From Anaeramoeba flamelloides (taxonomy: Eukaryota; Metamonada; Anaeramoebidae): 64,000 bases of DNA. The stretch spans positions 5,952,001-6,016,000 of the forward strand of contig JANTQA010000029.1 of the NCBI GenBank assembly GCA_027625915.1. The letters are read 5' to 3'. The notes under the pieces were generated by a model. That model was given only the letters and a program-made list of their open reading frames with translations, was not told the origin of the DNA and did not search any database. Both the position numbers and the translations under genes were made by a program. Shown in pieces: positions 23,681 to 35,507 of this stretch (position 1 is its first letter; the number at the start of each line of letters is the position of its first letter).

Positions 23681-24319
23681 AAAAAAAAATAATTTAAAAA
23701 AAATGAAAAAGTTTTTGATATTTTTCACTACAAAAAATCTCTTGACTTTTATCACGCTGAATGCCTTTTCTGACTATCAAATACTTTCAGTCAATTTTCA
23801 AACCTTTCCAACACTTTTAAAAGGGAGTCACCTTGTCAAATTGAAAAGCTTTGTCAAAGTTATAAGATTTTTTATAGTGGATTTTTGATCACTTTTCAAT
23901 TTCCTATTTTTGATTTCAATCCATTTTAAAAGACAATTTAAATACACTCTAGTGAGTATATTCTTGGCATGAATTATAAATTTATGTTAGTATTTTTCAA
24001 AAAACCATTCAATTAGGAAAGTTTCTCAAAAAAAATAACTAAGAGAGTCCTGTTTAAACTTATAAAAAGTTCAAACTGAATAAATTTTTGGTTGAAAAAA
24101 GGCTCTTTTATCACTTTCTTTGAAAACAACTTCCAACGACACAAAATTTTATTCCCTCTAACGAATTTAAATATCTTTTACTGTTAAACAAGAATTACGT
24201 CTAAGAAAAAAAGTAAGACTAAATAAAACAGTTGGATTTTTTTTTTGAAATTTTTCTAATAGAACTTAGGGCATAAATCCAAGCAATCAAATTCATAAGT
24301 ATTTTTAAAAGTTTATAAG

Positions 24320-24892
24320 AACTGAAATCAGGGTTAAAGAGTTTTAATAAATATGACATCTAACTTATATATTCTTAATTTCTATTTCACTTGTGACGTA
24401 AAGAATATACTTCATTTTTTATTGTAAATAGTTACAAAAATGTGCAAAAAGTCTAAATTTAGCCAAAGTAATATCTCATAAATTGCAACTTTCATTAAGA
24501 ACTCTTAGTATTTCATCAGAATTGTTATAAGAGTACTTGGGGAAAATTCTCTTCTCGAGAAGGCAACATAATTGTGAAAATGATCAATTTTCGAATTTTC
24601 CGATTGTAAATTATCAATCTTCGGGAAAAACTGATTTTTTATACAATAACAATAAATTTTAAGAGTAAATATCAAATGAAAAAATTTACAAATTTAATTT
24701 TTAAATTTTCAAGCCAACGAGGGCATATATTTCAAACAGCATATATTAGGAAAAAAGTAATAAAAAACAGAGATGATTCGTAATATTTACATCAAAAATG
24801 AACTATATTCTTTAAGTCACAAGTGAAATAGATATTAAGTATATCAAAGTTAGATTTCATATTTATTAAAGCACTTCAACCCTGATTTCAGT
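24320..24892. mobile_element. Element with ~115-bp terminal inverted repeats
   Basis: The left arm (24320-24440) and right arm (24775-24892) are inverted copies, both starting AACTGAAATCAGGGTT and sharing blocks such as CTATTTCACTTGTGAC and TTTAATAAATATGA. About 330 bp of A+T-rich, non-coding DNA separates them. The arms have diverged by roughly 15% by eye. The class is a non-autonomous DNA element with long inverted repeats. Its right end touches the next element directly. Confidence 0.7.
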
Positions 24893-25112
24893 TACTATTT
24901 ATTGCAAAATAAATGGAAAAAAATTTTCTTTCAACCATACAAAAAAAGAATTTTAAAGCATGTTAAAATTTTAAATTTTAATTCTTAAAGACAGCTTAAA
25001 TTATTAATTTACTTTTTAGAATTTAGTTCTTTTGTGATTTGTTCGAATTTTTTGTTATTTTTGGAAAGCTGAATGAAAATTTTGATCTTTTTAATTTCTA
25101 ATTAATAGTATT
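24893..25112 (+). mobile_element. MITE-like element, family 2, copy 1
   Basis: The ends are inverted copies of the family 2 terminus (consensus GATCAAAATTTTCATTCAGC preceded by a short A+T block and AATACT). The right end reads GGAAAGCTGAATGAAAATTT and on to AATAGTATT. The left arm is more worn. It sits immediately beside the long-inverted-repeat element. Confidence 0.6.
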
Positions 25113-26000
25113 ATAAACTTGAAAAAATACTTGTGGAATTTGATCAAACTGGCTAATGCCCTCAATTATCTTTTTCAGGTCTGAAAAAAAAATTATCATC
25201 TTTTTTGTTATTCTTCAACTTTTTTTTTTTTTATTCTCACAACAAGAAAGATCGCTCTATTATATTGAAAGTTTTAAAATCAAAATTGTACATTTCTCTT
25301 ACCTGAAAAAAACTATTTGTGAATTAGCGCATGATGTTTATCCAGTTAAATATGATAAATCCCTAGACACTGTTACTTTTTCTCTGAAAGGTAGATTTAT
25401 TCTACAATGTTGTAATAGTTTGTAATAGTGCGTTTTTAAGTGGAAACGACTTTCAAATCGATGCAATTTTTTTTTGTGAAAAGTAGCTTTTTTTCCTACA
25501 TAAAACACACAACCTACTTTTTAACACCCAACCTTTGAATAAAATCTAAGTTTCAAAAAAAAATCCAATTTTTAGAAACACAAATCTAAATTGGAGAAAA
25601 ATAAAAGGTTTAAAAACTTTTTTCCCAATAAAGGTGACTCAATTTGAGGGGGGTTTGTGCGTGAAATTTCACAATGATTTTGTACTTTATAACTGGGAGT
25701 GTGCTTCCACAAGTTAAATTCTCAAGAAGGAAGAGAAATTGTCCTAGTATCGAAGTTTTAGTTTACAAAACAATCTGTTTAAAGTTAGTGTTAGAATTTT
25801 GAACATTATTTAATTTTGTGTGGGGGTGATTAACACTCAAACTCGGCACTCTCTTTATTCGTTACATTTTCCTTAAATTTTCATTTATAGGGCTTCCATT
25901 TTCTCGTAAATTTCACAAAGGGAAGCTTAATTAGATCTTGGGAAATATCATAAAACATGATTTTGTAATGATATTTATGTTCTTTGACACCTAATTCATT
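25113..26000. other. Gene-free stretch
   Basis: No supportable gene is seen. The open frame at 25156-25425 has no homology that I recognise. Confidence 0.45.
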
Positions 26001-26519
26001 TGTAAATTTTTTTTCTAGCAATATCAATAGTCACTTGGTAAAAATATGTTATTCTATGGTTATTTAAACTGTGGAAATGATTGTTGAGAAATCATATTGA
26101 TTTCTATTGGGATTTTAAGAAGATCTTTGATCCTGATATTTGAATAATAAATCTGAAACATTTTCAATTCATTTTCATATCTTTTTCGGAATAGAGACCA
26201 CATACCCCACCTACTTCCTTTGGGGCTTTATTTCTAAAAGAAAAGTCTGAGAAATGAAGTGCTGTTGGTTTCCTATGTATTATTCAAATAGCAATAGTTG
26301 ATCAAAAGCAACATTCTTGTTTTTCTCAATGGTGGCCCTAAGAATTTGAGTTTTTCATTTTTTTAAGAAAATCTTATTGATTAATTAATTTTATTTAAGA
26401 TGTATTTCAACAATTCTTTAATTTATATTAATCCTGTTATTTCTTATTTGTTCTTCAAAGGTCAATTATATAGAAATAATTGATTTTTGAAAAAAATATT
26501 AGTCCTCATTGACTGAAAG
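26000..26519 (-). mobile_element. MITE-like element, family 3, copy with nested insert
   Basis: A reverse-orientation copy of the 50770-51438 element. Matching blocks include TTCTTATTTGTTCTTCAAAG and GAAATCATATTGATTTCTAT. The right end (near 26519, ATTGACTG) retains traces of the family terminus; the other end is worn. It carries the same 154-bp insert (26137-26290) at the same internal site as the 50.8-kb copy. It abuts a LINE fragment. Confidence 0.6.
26137..26290. repeat. Family 4 palindromic insert inside a family 3 element
   Basis: The ends are TATTTGAATAATAAAT and its reverse complement-like partner ending TTATTCAAATA. Internal arms resemble TTTTCAATTCATTTTC and the reverse. Its position equals that of the insert in the copy at 50770, while the copy at 57479-57980 lacks it. 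Confidence 0.55.
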
Positions 26520-26520
26520 A

Positions 26521-26995
26521 AAGTTTCGATCAATCATTATAATATAACTTATAGCATTTTCGTTTTGGGTTTTATTAGATTGTATATCTTTAAAAAAATC
26601 CAGATTGTTGTTTGCGGATCATATTTTTTTCGAAGCACAAATTGTGGTGTATGAATTAATTCTCAACAGGGCTCAAGTAGTTTATATAACATTTTTAGAA
26701 ATAATCTTGGCTAACTTTAATTAATTGAAATTAGTCGATAATTTAAAGAATCCCATTTTTTCTTTTATATGAATAAATAGAATTGATTTTTTTTCAATAT
26801 ATTCAATTTTTTTATTATTGGAGGGGTAATTAACCATTCATTGAATATGTTTTGGATTGTAATCAAATATCTTCTATAATTTGTGTTTTCAATTTGTTCA
26901 AAATTTAAATTTATATCATTTTCTTCTCTTTCATTAAGGATTAGTCGAATATTATGCTTAGTGAATACTATTTTTCCACCCAGTAACATATTTAT
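26521..26995 (-). mobile_element. LINE fragment (N-terminal part of reverse transcriptase)
   Basis: Minus-strand sequence in broken frames reads as the early palm/fingers region of a LINE reverse transcriptase (NYRLISINSKLARLFLKMLY, then ELIHTPQFVLRKKYDPQTT), reaching YIIMID just before motif A. The last 60 bp match the 5' edge of the LINE at 15364-16740, so both belong to one family. It stops where the family 3 element begins. The open frame at 26765-26989 belongs to it. There are several stops and frame changes, so it is dead. Confidence 0.6.
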
Positions 26996-27495
26996 AGACT
27001 TAAAAGAAACTTGATCTAAGGGATCTTGCTAACTTGAAAATTTTAGGTTTTTTTTAGAAAATTTTGAGTTGGGCAAAAAAAATTTTCCTTCATCAAATCC
27101 AAATTATTCTCAACAAATTTTGAAGAAAAAAATTTCATGAGGAAAATGTTACTCAACTTTCTTTCCAAGTATGTTAGGGTGTAGCGAGAGAGCATAAATA
27201 TACTTGAAAAGAAAGTGGAGTGAAATTTTCTTAATATCAAAAAAAATAGCTTTTTAGTTTTGCATTGTTTTGTTCGGGAAATTCGAAAAGTTTTTAGATC
27301 AATAAATGATTTTCAATCAAAATCCAAAAAATTCCAAAAATTGCACGATTTTGACTTTTCCTCAGTCCATTGTCTTTTCAAGCTTTTTTTCTGTTTACAG
27401 TATTTTATTTCAACCCTCACTGAGCATAAAATTCGAATAGTCCTTAATAAATTTTAAATTCTTGATTTTTTGAAATCCTTTTTTTAGATGTGAAA

Positions 27496-27695
27496 TACAG
27501 TCAGTTTCAAATTCAGGGTGCAAACTTTCAAACAGACTAAAGTCACAAGAAAATCTCAAATTAAAGTACAAAGTTGGAAATTTTTTTTTTACACAAATTT
27601 TTTTACTCGAATCTAAAATTTGTGTATTAATTTTTGATTTTTGCTGTGCCTTAATTTTCATTGAAGTTTGTACCTTAAAAGTGGAACTAACTTTA
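27496..27695. mobile_element. Mariner-like MITE, family 1, copy 3 (worn)
   Basis: Recognisable from TACAGTCAGTTTCAAATTCA at the left, CTTAAAAGTGGAACTAACTT at the right and the internal GCACAAA / TTGTG motifs in the same spacing as copies 1 and 2. There are many substitutions; it is clearly older. Confidence 0.65.
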
Positions 27696-28119
27696 ATTTA
27701 TCATTTGATTGATTTTTAATCAATGATTAATAATCCAATCTAATTATTTTGTTAGGTTAACTATAACTTGAGATTAAACTTATAAATGGGGTATAATATT
27801 ATATCACATTTTTTCAAATATTTTCAAATAAAATGACAAAATTCAAATTATGAATTCTTCGGATAAATTCAGAAAATTCCAAGAAAATTTTTACTTCAAT
27901 TTCCTTATATTAAAATCAAAAAAACTATTTTATCAACATATCATATATATGGTCGACTTATTTTTATCGTTTCGTTGAAATATAAAGATGCAAAATGTTT
28001 TCCTCAAAAAAGAAAGTTCAAAATTTAAAGAAAGTGAAAATTGAACCAAAAAAGTATTTGAAGTTTTTTATATTTAAAAATAAATAATTCTACTAATAAA
28101 AAGAAATAAATCTTCTCAG

Positions 28120-28353
28120 TTAATTAATGTGAATTGTAAAATAAAAAGATCAAAATATTCATCTTACTTTCTAAAAAATCACATTCCAAAAATTAAAACA
28201 AATCATAAAAGTCTCAATTCTCTAAGGGTAAATTATAATTTAAACTGATTTATTGAATTAAAATAATTGGAATTTTCCATGATTATAAAACTTTCTGTTT
28301 TTTGAAAGCTGATTAAAAATTTTGTTCCAATTATTTTGAAACAAATAGTAATT
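28120..28353. mobile_element. MITE-like element, family 2, copy 2
   Basis: The left terminus AATTGTAAAATAAAAAGATC and the right terminus containing GAAAGCTGATTAAAAATTTT and ACAAATAGTAATT match the family 2 ends in inverted orientation. The interior has diverged. Confidence 0.5.
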
Positions 28354-29463
28354 TTAATAAAATCAGTTCCTTATTTAGACTCGTATACTATTAAAAAAAT
28401 TCAAGGACAATCGAATAAATTTTAAGAAATTTAAATGAGGATTATTCAGGATAATAAAAGCTCATTTTTTTATGATCTATGTAGATTTATGATTTGTTAC
28501 ATTTTCAAATATTTTTAAAAAAAATATTAAAGTTTTACTGTTCTTTATCAGTACAAATAATAGAAAATTGCTAAAAGTGGAATTTCCTTTCAATAGAAAT
28601 GATTATAAATTTTTCTTTTTCCTGATTTGATAACCAAAAATCCAAACTAAAAAAGGATCAAATCATTTTACGGGATAATTTAATTGGGTAAAATTATCTC
28701 TTTTAAAAATGATCACACATCTCTCTAAAGTTGATAAATGTAGTTTTTTCTGGGGTTTTATCTTATCTTTGTGTAAAAAATTTACTCTATTACCCTAGTG
28801 AGAAAAAAAACAAATAAAAGTTTAAAGTCCGTTAAATCTACAAGATGTCAATTTTTTTGATTTCAGGGTTTCTTAAAATTTCCCCCTTTGATAGAAAGAG
28901 GGGTTGTTTTTCAAGCTTTTTGGTTATTTTGGAATAGCAAAGAAATCCCCTTGTTTGTGGAAGTTGTGTTTCCCTGATCTTTGTTTTAATAACTATATTT
29001 CAAATTTAAATAGGATCAATTTGTGTTAAATAAGCTTTTTTCAATTTTGAAATATTAGGTTTCATTTAGGATCAGTAATTGAACCTTCTTAGCTTCTGGA
29101 AAGCACAAACAAACTGACAAATTACACTTTTTTTTGTAATCTCCGAATTCTAAATTGGAAATAAACATGGAAAATGCAAGGAGACTGTAAAAATATTCCG
29201 ATTTGGTTTTACAATCATAGTAACGGCACTCACCAAAGCCTCTTTAACATTTCAAAAGAGGTATCAAATTTAAAAACTTTCTGAAGAAAAAGTCACTTTT
29301 TAGACAGAAAAGTTAATAATTTTGTATTTTTCAAAATTTTAAACACAAATACTTTTTATGTTTTAAATGAATTTATTTTTGAATAGGTTCTATCAGATTG
29401 TTTTAATCAAAATTTGTCAAACCTTGTGATTTTTTTTAGTCTTTAAATCTCAATAATAATAAT

Positions 29464-29502
<39 letters not shown>

Positions 29503-29975
29503 AAGTGAAAAAGTTTGTTCTTTTTCCTTTTTTAACTCCAACTTAACTTTGTATATTTCTCATTTGTGATTATTTTTTAAAACAGTTGGGTTTAAGAGAG
29601 TAAACACTGTTTAAAAATTTTAGTCCGATTTGAAACAATCAGTTAGGAAAGTTTTCAAGAATCTAAATGATTTTCTTTTTTCATTTTTGAAATCTGGCTT
29701 GAGTTGAGGATTATTTCTGAAATTACTGATTAACTCAATAATGATATTTGTTATTCAGTATTGTTATTAAAATTCATTCTATTTATTGTGACACTTTATT
29801 TGTTTTAAAAAAAGGATAATGAAGTGAAAATTTTTCCCCATTTTTATTGATACTATCAATCCAAAATTTGCATTATTTGGAAATACTTTTAAAAAAATCA
29901 AGTCTCAAACAGCGCCCCATTGGTGTCATATTCTTCTTTATGTTTTCACAAAACTTAACTATCCAAAATTTGATT

Positions 29976-30025
<50 letters not shown>

Positions 30026-30904
30026 TAAAAGTTAAAATAAAAAGTATGTGAAATTGATCTCAAAATTAACAAGTTTATTCACCATGGATCTTTTCTTTTT
30101 GATTATAAGAAAAAGATATTCAATTGAGAAAATTAAAAAATAATCGGCTCTCTTTCAGAAATCTGAAAAAATCATTTTAACCAAGTCAGTTAATGAAAAC
30201 ACTGACTTTTTTTCATCACACAATTCAACAAATTACCTTCTAAAAAATTCAAGTACACTGTGCAAAAATCTCATTTATGAATAAAAACCGAGATCTTTTC
30301 AAAACAATGTAATTTTTTTGAAATATCTGTTGGTTTATGGAAAAAGTTGAGAGTTTTACAAGTTTAAAGTTACTTTTAGAATTTTTTTAGTTTGTTTTTA
30401 TCTAAAGTTACTTCTTGTTTCAGAGAAGGTCAATACTTATGGAAAAAGGACTTTTTCTTTGAATAATTTCTGGTTGTAAAAAATTTTGGAATTGATACCC
30501 TGAGTTTGTGTTTGGGTAAATATGATTTGTATTATAGGATCTATTTTTTTCTGTTTGTTTTAAACTTGTTTTTGGATTTTGTAACAAAAAAATTAAACGC
30601 TCTAATTTTCAAAGTAAATTGATTTTGTAACATTATTTTGATTGTTTTTTCAACTTTTAACCCAATTGATTTTTTTAAAAACTTGCCTTATGAATATTTT
30701 TTTTACATTTGTTTTATCATTTTTTTTTATTTTTTCAAAATAAATTTTATTTATTTAAATTTATCTTCCTTTTTTTTCTTTCTGTTTCCAAATTGTTGAT
30801 AGTTTGAAAACTTAAGGTAATATTTCGTTTTGTTCACGATTTCTTGTTTATTTTAGATTTTTATTACAAAATAGCAAAGAATTTTTTTTTTTTCATAAAT
30901 GAAT

Positions 30905-30910
30905 TTTTTT

Positions 30911-30948
<38 letters not shown>

Positions 30949-31253
30949 TCAAAGTTGTTGTGTTTTTTTTTTTTTTTTCTTTCTTATTTTTTTCAAATTA
31001 ATTTCCTTTCTTTTACAATCTTCAAATCAAGATTATTCAACCAAAAAAGTTCTTATGAAAACGACCTTTTACTTGAGGTTGAATATCGAAATTAATTTGT
31101 TTTCTCTTTTATTTTAGTTTTTTTTTTTTTTTTTTTTTTAATAAATGTTTATTTTTATTTTTCTTCAAAACATACTTTTTTCAAAAAAGAAATTTTAATA
31201 AATTTTTTTCTCTTTGTTTTGTTTGTGAATAAATTTAGAATTTTTTGTTATTT

Positions 31254-31288
<35 letters not shown>

Positions 31289-31322
31289 ACCTCAATGTTA
31301 ATTTTTTTTTTTTTTTTTTTTT
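30905..31322. promoter_or_regulatory. Cluster of poly(T) tracts upstream of the RasGAP gene
   Basis: Within 510 bp before the start codon at 31416 there are five T tracts of about 18-40 bases (near 30907-30947, 30963-30979, 31119-31139, 31259-31284 and 31301-31321). Long poly(dA:dT) tracts disfavour nucleosomes in other eukaryotes, so a promoter role is plausible; it is inferred only from position. Confidence 0.35.
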
Positions 31323-31415
31323 ATCAATTAAATTTTAAATTATGTTTTTTGATTTGAAATTTTTAATTTTTTTTATAAATTTTTGTGTAACAAACCAAAA
31401 GTCATTAATTAAAAA

Positions 31416-34400
31416 ATGAAAATTATAGCATTTTTCCTTTTAATATGTTGTTTATATGGAATTGTGAATTCTGTTGGATCACCATTAGAAATTACATTTA
31501 AGGGCGAGACTGTTCATGCTACTAAAACTGTTCCTGACTTTGATGAAGCTAATCCTCAAAATGTTTTCCGAAATTTAAAGTATGCAAACACATTTAGCCC
31601 AACACTAAAAGATTCTGCACCAGTTGAACTTGATTATTATAATGTTCGATTTCAAGGGTCAACTAATCTTCAGTATGGTGGTGAGGCAAACGCAGCATCA
31701 TATGAATTGAAGAAGATGGATTGGAATCTTCCCCAAGTACCTGCATCCAATTTCCAACTTAAGAAAATGGAACTAAAGGGTTCAAGGGATGCAATTTGGC
31801 ATGATTATGAATGGAAAGATATTTTATTAGGTAAACCTAATAGTCAAAATAACAAACCAATATATGATGTATACTTGGCACTCAAAGATGGATATAATAA
31901 AGGATACGAATTTATTACGAGTAGTGATCCTGTTGGTTGGGCTGATCCAGATGATTTAGATGAGATCGTAACATATGTTCATTATACTTTACCAGAAGAA
32001 GAACTTTCTACTTTTACTGCTGAGATGGTAAGAAATTGTTTTGTTTTTTTTTTTTTTGATTTTTATTTTTTTTTTAAATACTTTTCTTCATCTCTATAAA
32101 CTTGTTTGAAGATGGTTAATTTGTTTCTCTTTGTTTTGTTTTATTTTTTTTTATTTATTTTTTTTTCATTAACAAAAAACGATTAGTTAATGGACGATGA
32201 TTTTAAAATCACTGGACGTCTTCAAATCAAATGCCCACCTGGTTCTACCTGTGGTGAGATTGAAGATTACAGATATAATACTGTCCTTGGAAATTATAAT
32301 CTAACTATCGATTATACTTATAGTATCGAAATTCAAAGAACAAATCAAAATTATTCATACGCAGATGGAACGATAAGAGTATATTTACAAGAAGGATCAG
32401 TTATTGATAATGGTGAATATAATGGTGTTTATCAAGACAATAATGAAATTAAATGGAAATGTAAATGGTCAGGCGATGACAACGTTTATGTTGATGCCAG
32501 TGCAATTAATAAAGAAGAATCATATATTGATTGTCCGTATGAGGCAAGCTGTGGAAACGACTGTCAAATTGATGTAACTTTCCTTTCCGAGGCAACATCT
32601 TCAGAATATACGAACAGTGGATGGAAAATTAAAAAAGCCACTGGTTGTCAAGATGATAACGATTGTGGTAATGGTAACTGTCAGACCGAAACGAGTAAAT
32701 GTATTTGTCATGAGGGTTATATCGGTGAGACTTGTAATACAGATGCCTGTCCTGAGAATAAATGTAATGAGGATTTACAGCAAGGAGAATGTGATAGTAA
32801 CGACGGATCTTGTGAATGTGAAGATGGCTATAGTGGCGAATTTTGTCAAATCGATCTTTGTGCTCGAGATCTTGAAAACTGTCACGAGGATGATAATCAA
32901 GGAGAATGTGTTTATGATAAAACTATTGGATATTGTGAATGTAATGAAAAAGACGGTTTTTATGGAACTACATGTTCTCAACAATTATGTGATGATGTTG
33001 ATTGTAATGAAGCACAGGAGGGCGGAAAATGTATCCAAGATACAGGATTTTGTCTCTGTAATTCAAATTTCACTGGACCAGATTGTAAAGGTATTTTGTG
33101 TCCTTATGGTACAACCAAATGTAATGATCATGGTGAATGTGATACTGATACGGGTAAATGTGACTGTGATAAAGGTTATATACCAGATTATTGTTTCTTT
33201 TCTATTTGTTCTGAAAAAATTTGTAAGAATGGTGAGTGCGTTATCGAAACAGGAGAATGTGACTGTGATGATGGATACACCGGTTCCGAGTGTGATGTCA
33301 AAGTTGCATCTGATTATTGGGCCGATCGAGCAGGTGATGCGTTAGGAATGTCAGGTAATGCATTTTTGGCCCTATTTGCAGTTATTATTGCTCTAATCGG
33401 TATTGCAATTGCCGCCGGTGGATTTTATGCCTGGAAAAAACACCACGATCGTGATAAATGGGCAGATATTCTGAGCTTACCAGTCTTTGATATCCAAACT
33501 ATGTTTGGTGAAGAATATACCCTCTCTGATTCCGATAGAAAGAGATTAAACAGCAACGAAATGAGAAAGGCTATGTTCGAACTCCAAGAATTGTTATTAG
33601 AAAACCTTGACTTTGTTGAAGTATTATGTAAAGCAGCCGAAACAAAAGTTGCCAGTTACTTGGGCCGATCTTTGTTATACATTTTTGAAAATGGTGGTGA
33701 ATCTGTCAAACTTTTACAACATTTCATTGAACAAGAAATTGCCACTTGTGACGATGGTGATTTATTATTTAGAGGATATTCCATGGCAAGTAAAATGTGG
33801 TCAGGCTTCTGTCATTTAGCATTTGGTATTCAATTCCTCCACACCTCTCTTTCGCAATGTATGTATGAAATCATGAAAGAACAACAAAGTGAAGATATGG
33901 AAATGGATCCAGATCGTTTAGCTGATGAAGGAAAGGCAAACGTAAATAAATATAATTTGATGGCTGCCGCTCAGGCTATCTTCAGCTCCGTCGTACACCA
34001 CGGGCCAAACATCCCACCACAATTCAGATTCATCCTCTCCTTTGTCAAAGAACAAGTTGGCGCCAAATTCCCAGACAGAGTTATGCAATCCCTTGGCGGT
34101 ATGGTCATTTTGAGATACTACACTCCTTCCATTACAGCCTCTGACGAATATGGTGTCTTGACAGATGAACCATCCGATACCTTATTAAGAACATTGGTGT
34201 TAGTCGCTAAGGTTCTCCAAAATCTCGCCAATAATACCCTCTTTGGTGTCAAGGAAGAATACATGTCAACCTTGAATGAATTTATCAATGACAACCAAGA
34301 AAAAATGAACCAATACCTTGACGATATCAGTACACCAGATGAAAAATCAATGGACGAATTGTGTTTCGAAACTTCACCATTACCAGAAGATGTACTCGAA

Positions 34401-34574
34401 ATCTCCTGTGCTAATGTACACAGATTCATGGTAATGACAAGAGAAGAAATTGTTGAAACTCTTGGCGAACTTATTCCTGATGAAGAACACGTCAAAGATT
34501 TAATTCAACAGATGGATAAAGTTATTGAATTGATGGGTGATCCAATTGATGTCACAAATGATAATGATATTTAA
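31416..34574 (+). CDS. Receptor-like RasGAP with EGF repeats and one membrane span
   Basis: Exon 1 is 31416-32027 and exon 2 is 32187-34574, with a phase 0 intron (GTAAGA...GATTAG, 159 bp), giving about 999 residues. A signal peptide (MKIIAFFLLICCLYGIVNS) leads into about 330 residues of unrecognised ectodomain with N-glycosylation sequons. Six Cys-rich EGF/tenascin-like repeats (about 356-577) follow, of the form CxxxxC.GxC....C.C..GY.G..C. One hydrophobic span (about 596-620, FLALFAVIIALIGIAIAAGG) ends in Lys/His residues. The cytoplasmic part is a RasGAP domain (about 670-910): DLLFRGYSMASK holds the arginine finger (R733) and MVILRYYTPS is the FLRxxxPA-type motif (R847). RasGAPs speed GTP hydrolysis on Ras. 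Joined to an ectodomain, this would be a membrane receptor that switches Ras off; ligand and Ras partner are unknown. Codon use becomes more C-rich in the RasGAP half than in the EGF half. Domain calls are confident; the N-terminal domain is unidentified. Confidence 0.9.
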
Positions 34575-34971
34575 ATCAATTATTATATTTTTTTTTTTTT
34601 TTCTCCTTTTTCTTTTCTAATCTGTTTTATTTTTCTTTGATTTTTTTTTTTACTTCTTATTTTCTAATATTGTTAAATATTACTTTATCAAAATTTTTAT
34701 TTTTTTATATTTCTTTTTCTTCTTTTCTCTATTTTCTCTTGAAATTTTTTTTTTTTTTTTTTATTATTAATTTTTTCATTAAAAATTACTTTGTCATTTT
34801 ATTTTTAAATGGTTCTTCTAAACGGTAATAATACCCATAAATTTTAATATAAAAAAAAAAAAATTAAAATTCAAATCAGTAAAATTTCTTCAAGATAAAA
34901 AATAAATTTAATATTTACTCCTATTTTTTTTACGTGTGTTTTTATTTATTTTTATTAATTTTCCTTTTTAG

Positions 34972-35206
34972 AATACTGTTAATAATTGTAAAATAATAAG
35001 ATCAAAATTTTCAGTCAGCTTGATAAAAAAATTATCACATTGCAAAAATTAAACCAAACCATCAATGTTCCCCAATTCCAAAAGACAGAAATTAATAATT
35101 TAAGATTATTCCTAGAATTAAAAATTTTAAAGGTTACAGGATTTGTTATATCTTTTGGAAATACGAAATGAAAATCTTGATCCCTTTATTTTGCAACAAA
35201 TAATAT
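34972..35206. mobile_element. MITE-like element, family 2, copy 3
   Basis: Left end AATACTGTTAATAATTGTAA then AAGATCAAAATTTTCAGTCA. The right end carries GAAATGAAAATCTTGATCCC and on into TTTGCAACAAATAATA. The inverted ends match the family consensus. Confidence 0.55.
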
Positions 35207-35507
35207 ATGAATCTATAATATAAATTTGAAGTTTCTTCATTGTTCGTTCACACGAATTCTTTTGAATTTCCTTTTCGAAGAGAGGGTTAAGTGATGGGCA
35301 CAGAAAATTCTCAAATTAAAATGAGTTGTTATTGAAGATAAATTAGATGAGTGATTCTCCGGATCTGATATTGCAAGAAATTTGATAAGTAAAATAGTCA
35401 TTGGATGATCTTATAAATTAACAAATGATCTCTTTATTAGTAAAAAAAAATTGTACAATTTCCAAAAATAATCTACCTTTAGATATTATTTTATCCGTTT
35501 TTTTTGA

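Larger units (their letters stand above)
26996..31415. other. Gene-free stretch rich in repeats and T tracts
   Basis: No supportable gene. It contains a worn family 1 MITE (27496), a family 2 element (28120), homopolymers near 29469-29501 (T) and 29979-30018 (A), and the T-tract cluster just before the RasGAP gene. Open frames at 27043-27240 and 27260-27661 overlap repeats. Confidence 0.5.

Noticed and set aside
32617-33345. 242-codon open frame in a second frame of the RasGAP gene
   Set aside because: It is a shifted reading of the Cys-rich EGF repeats (Val/Met-rich shadow), with no independent signal.
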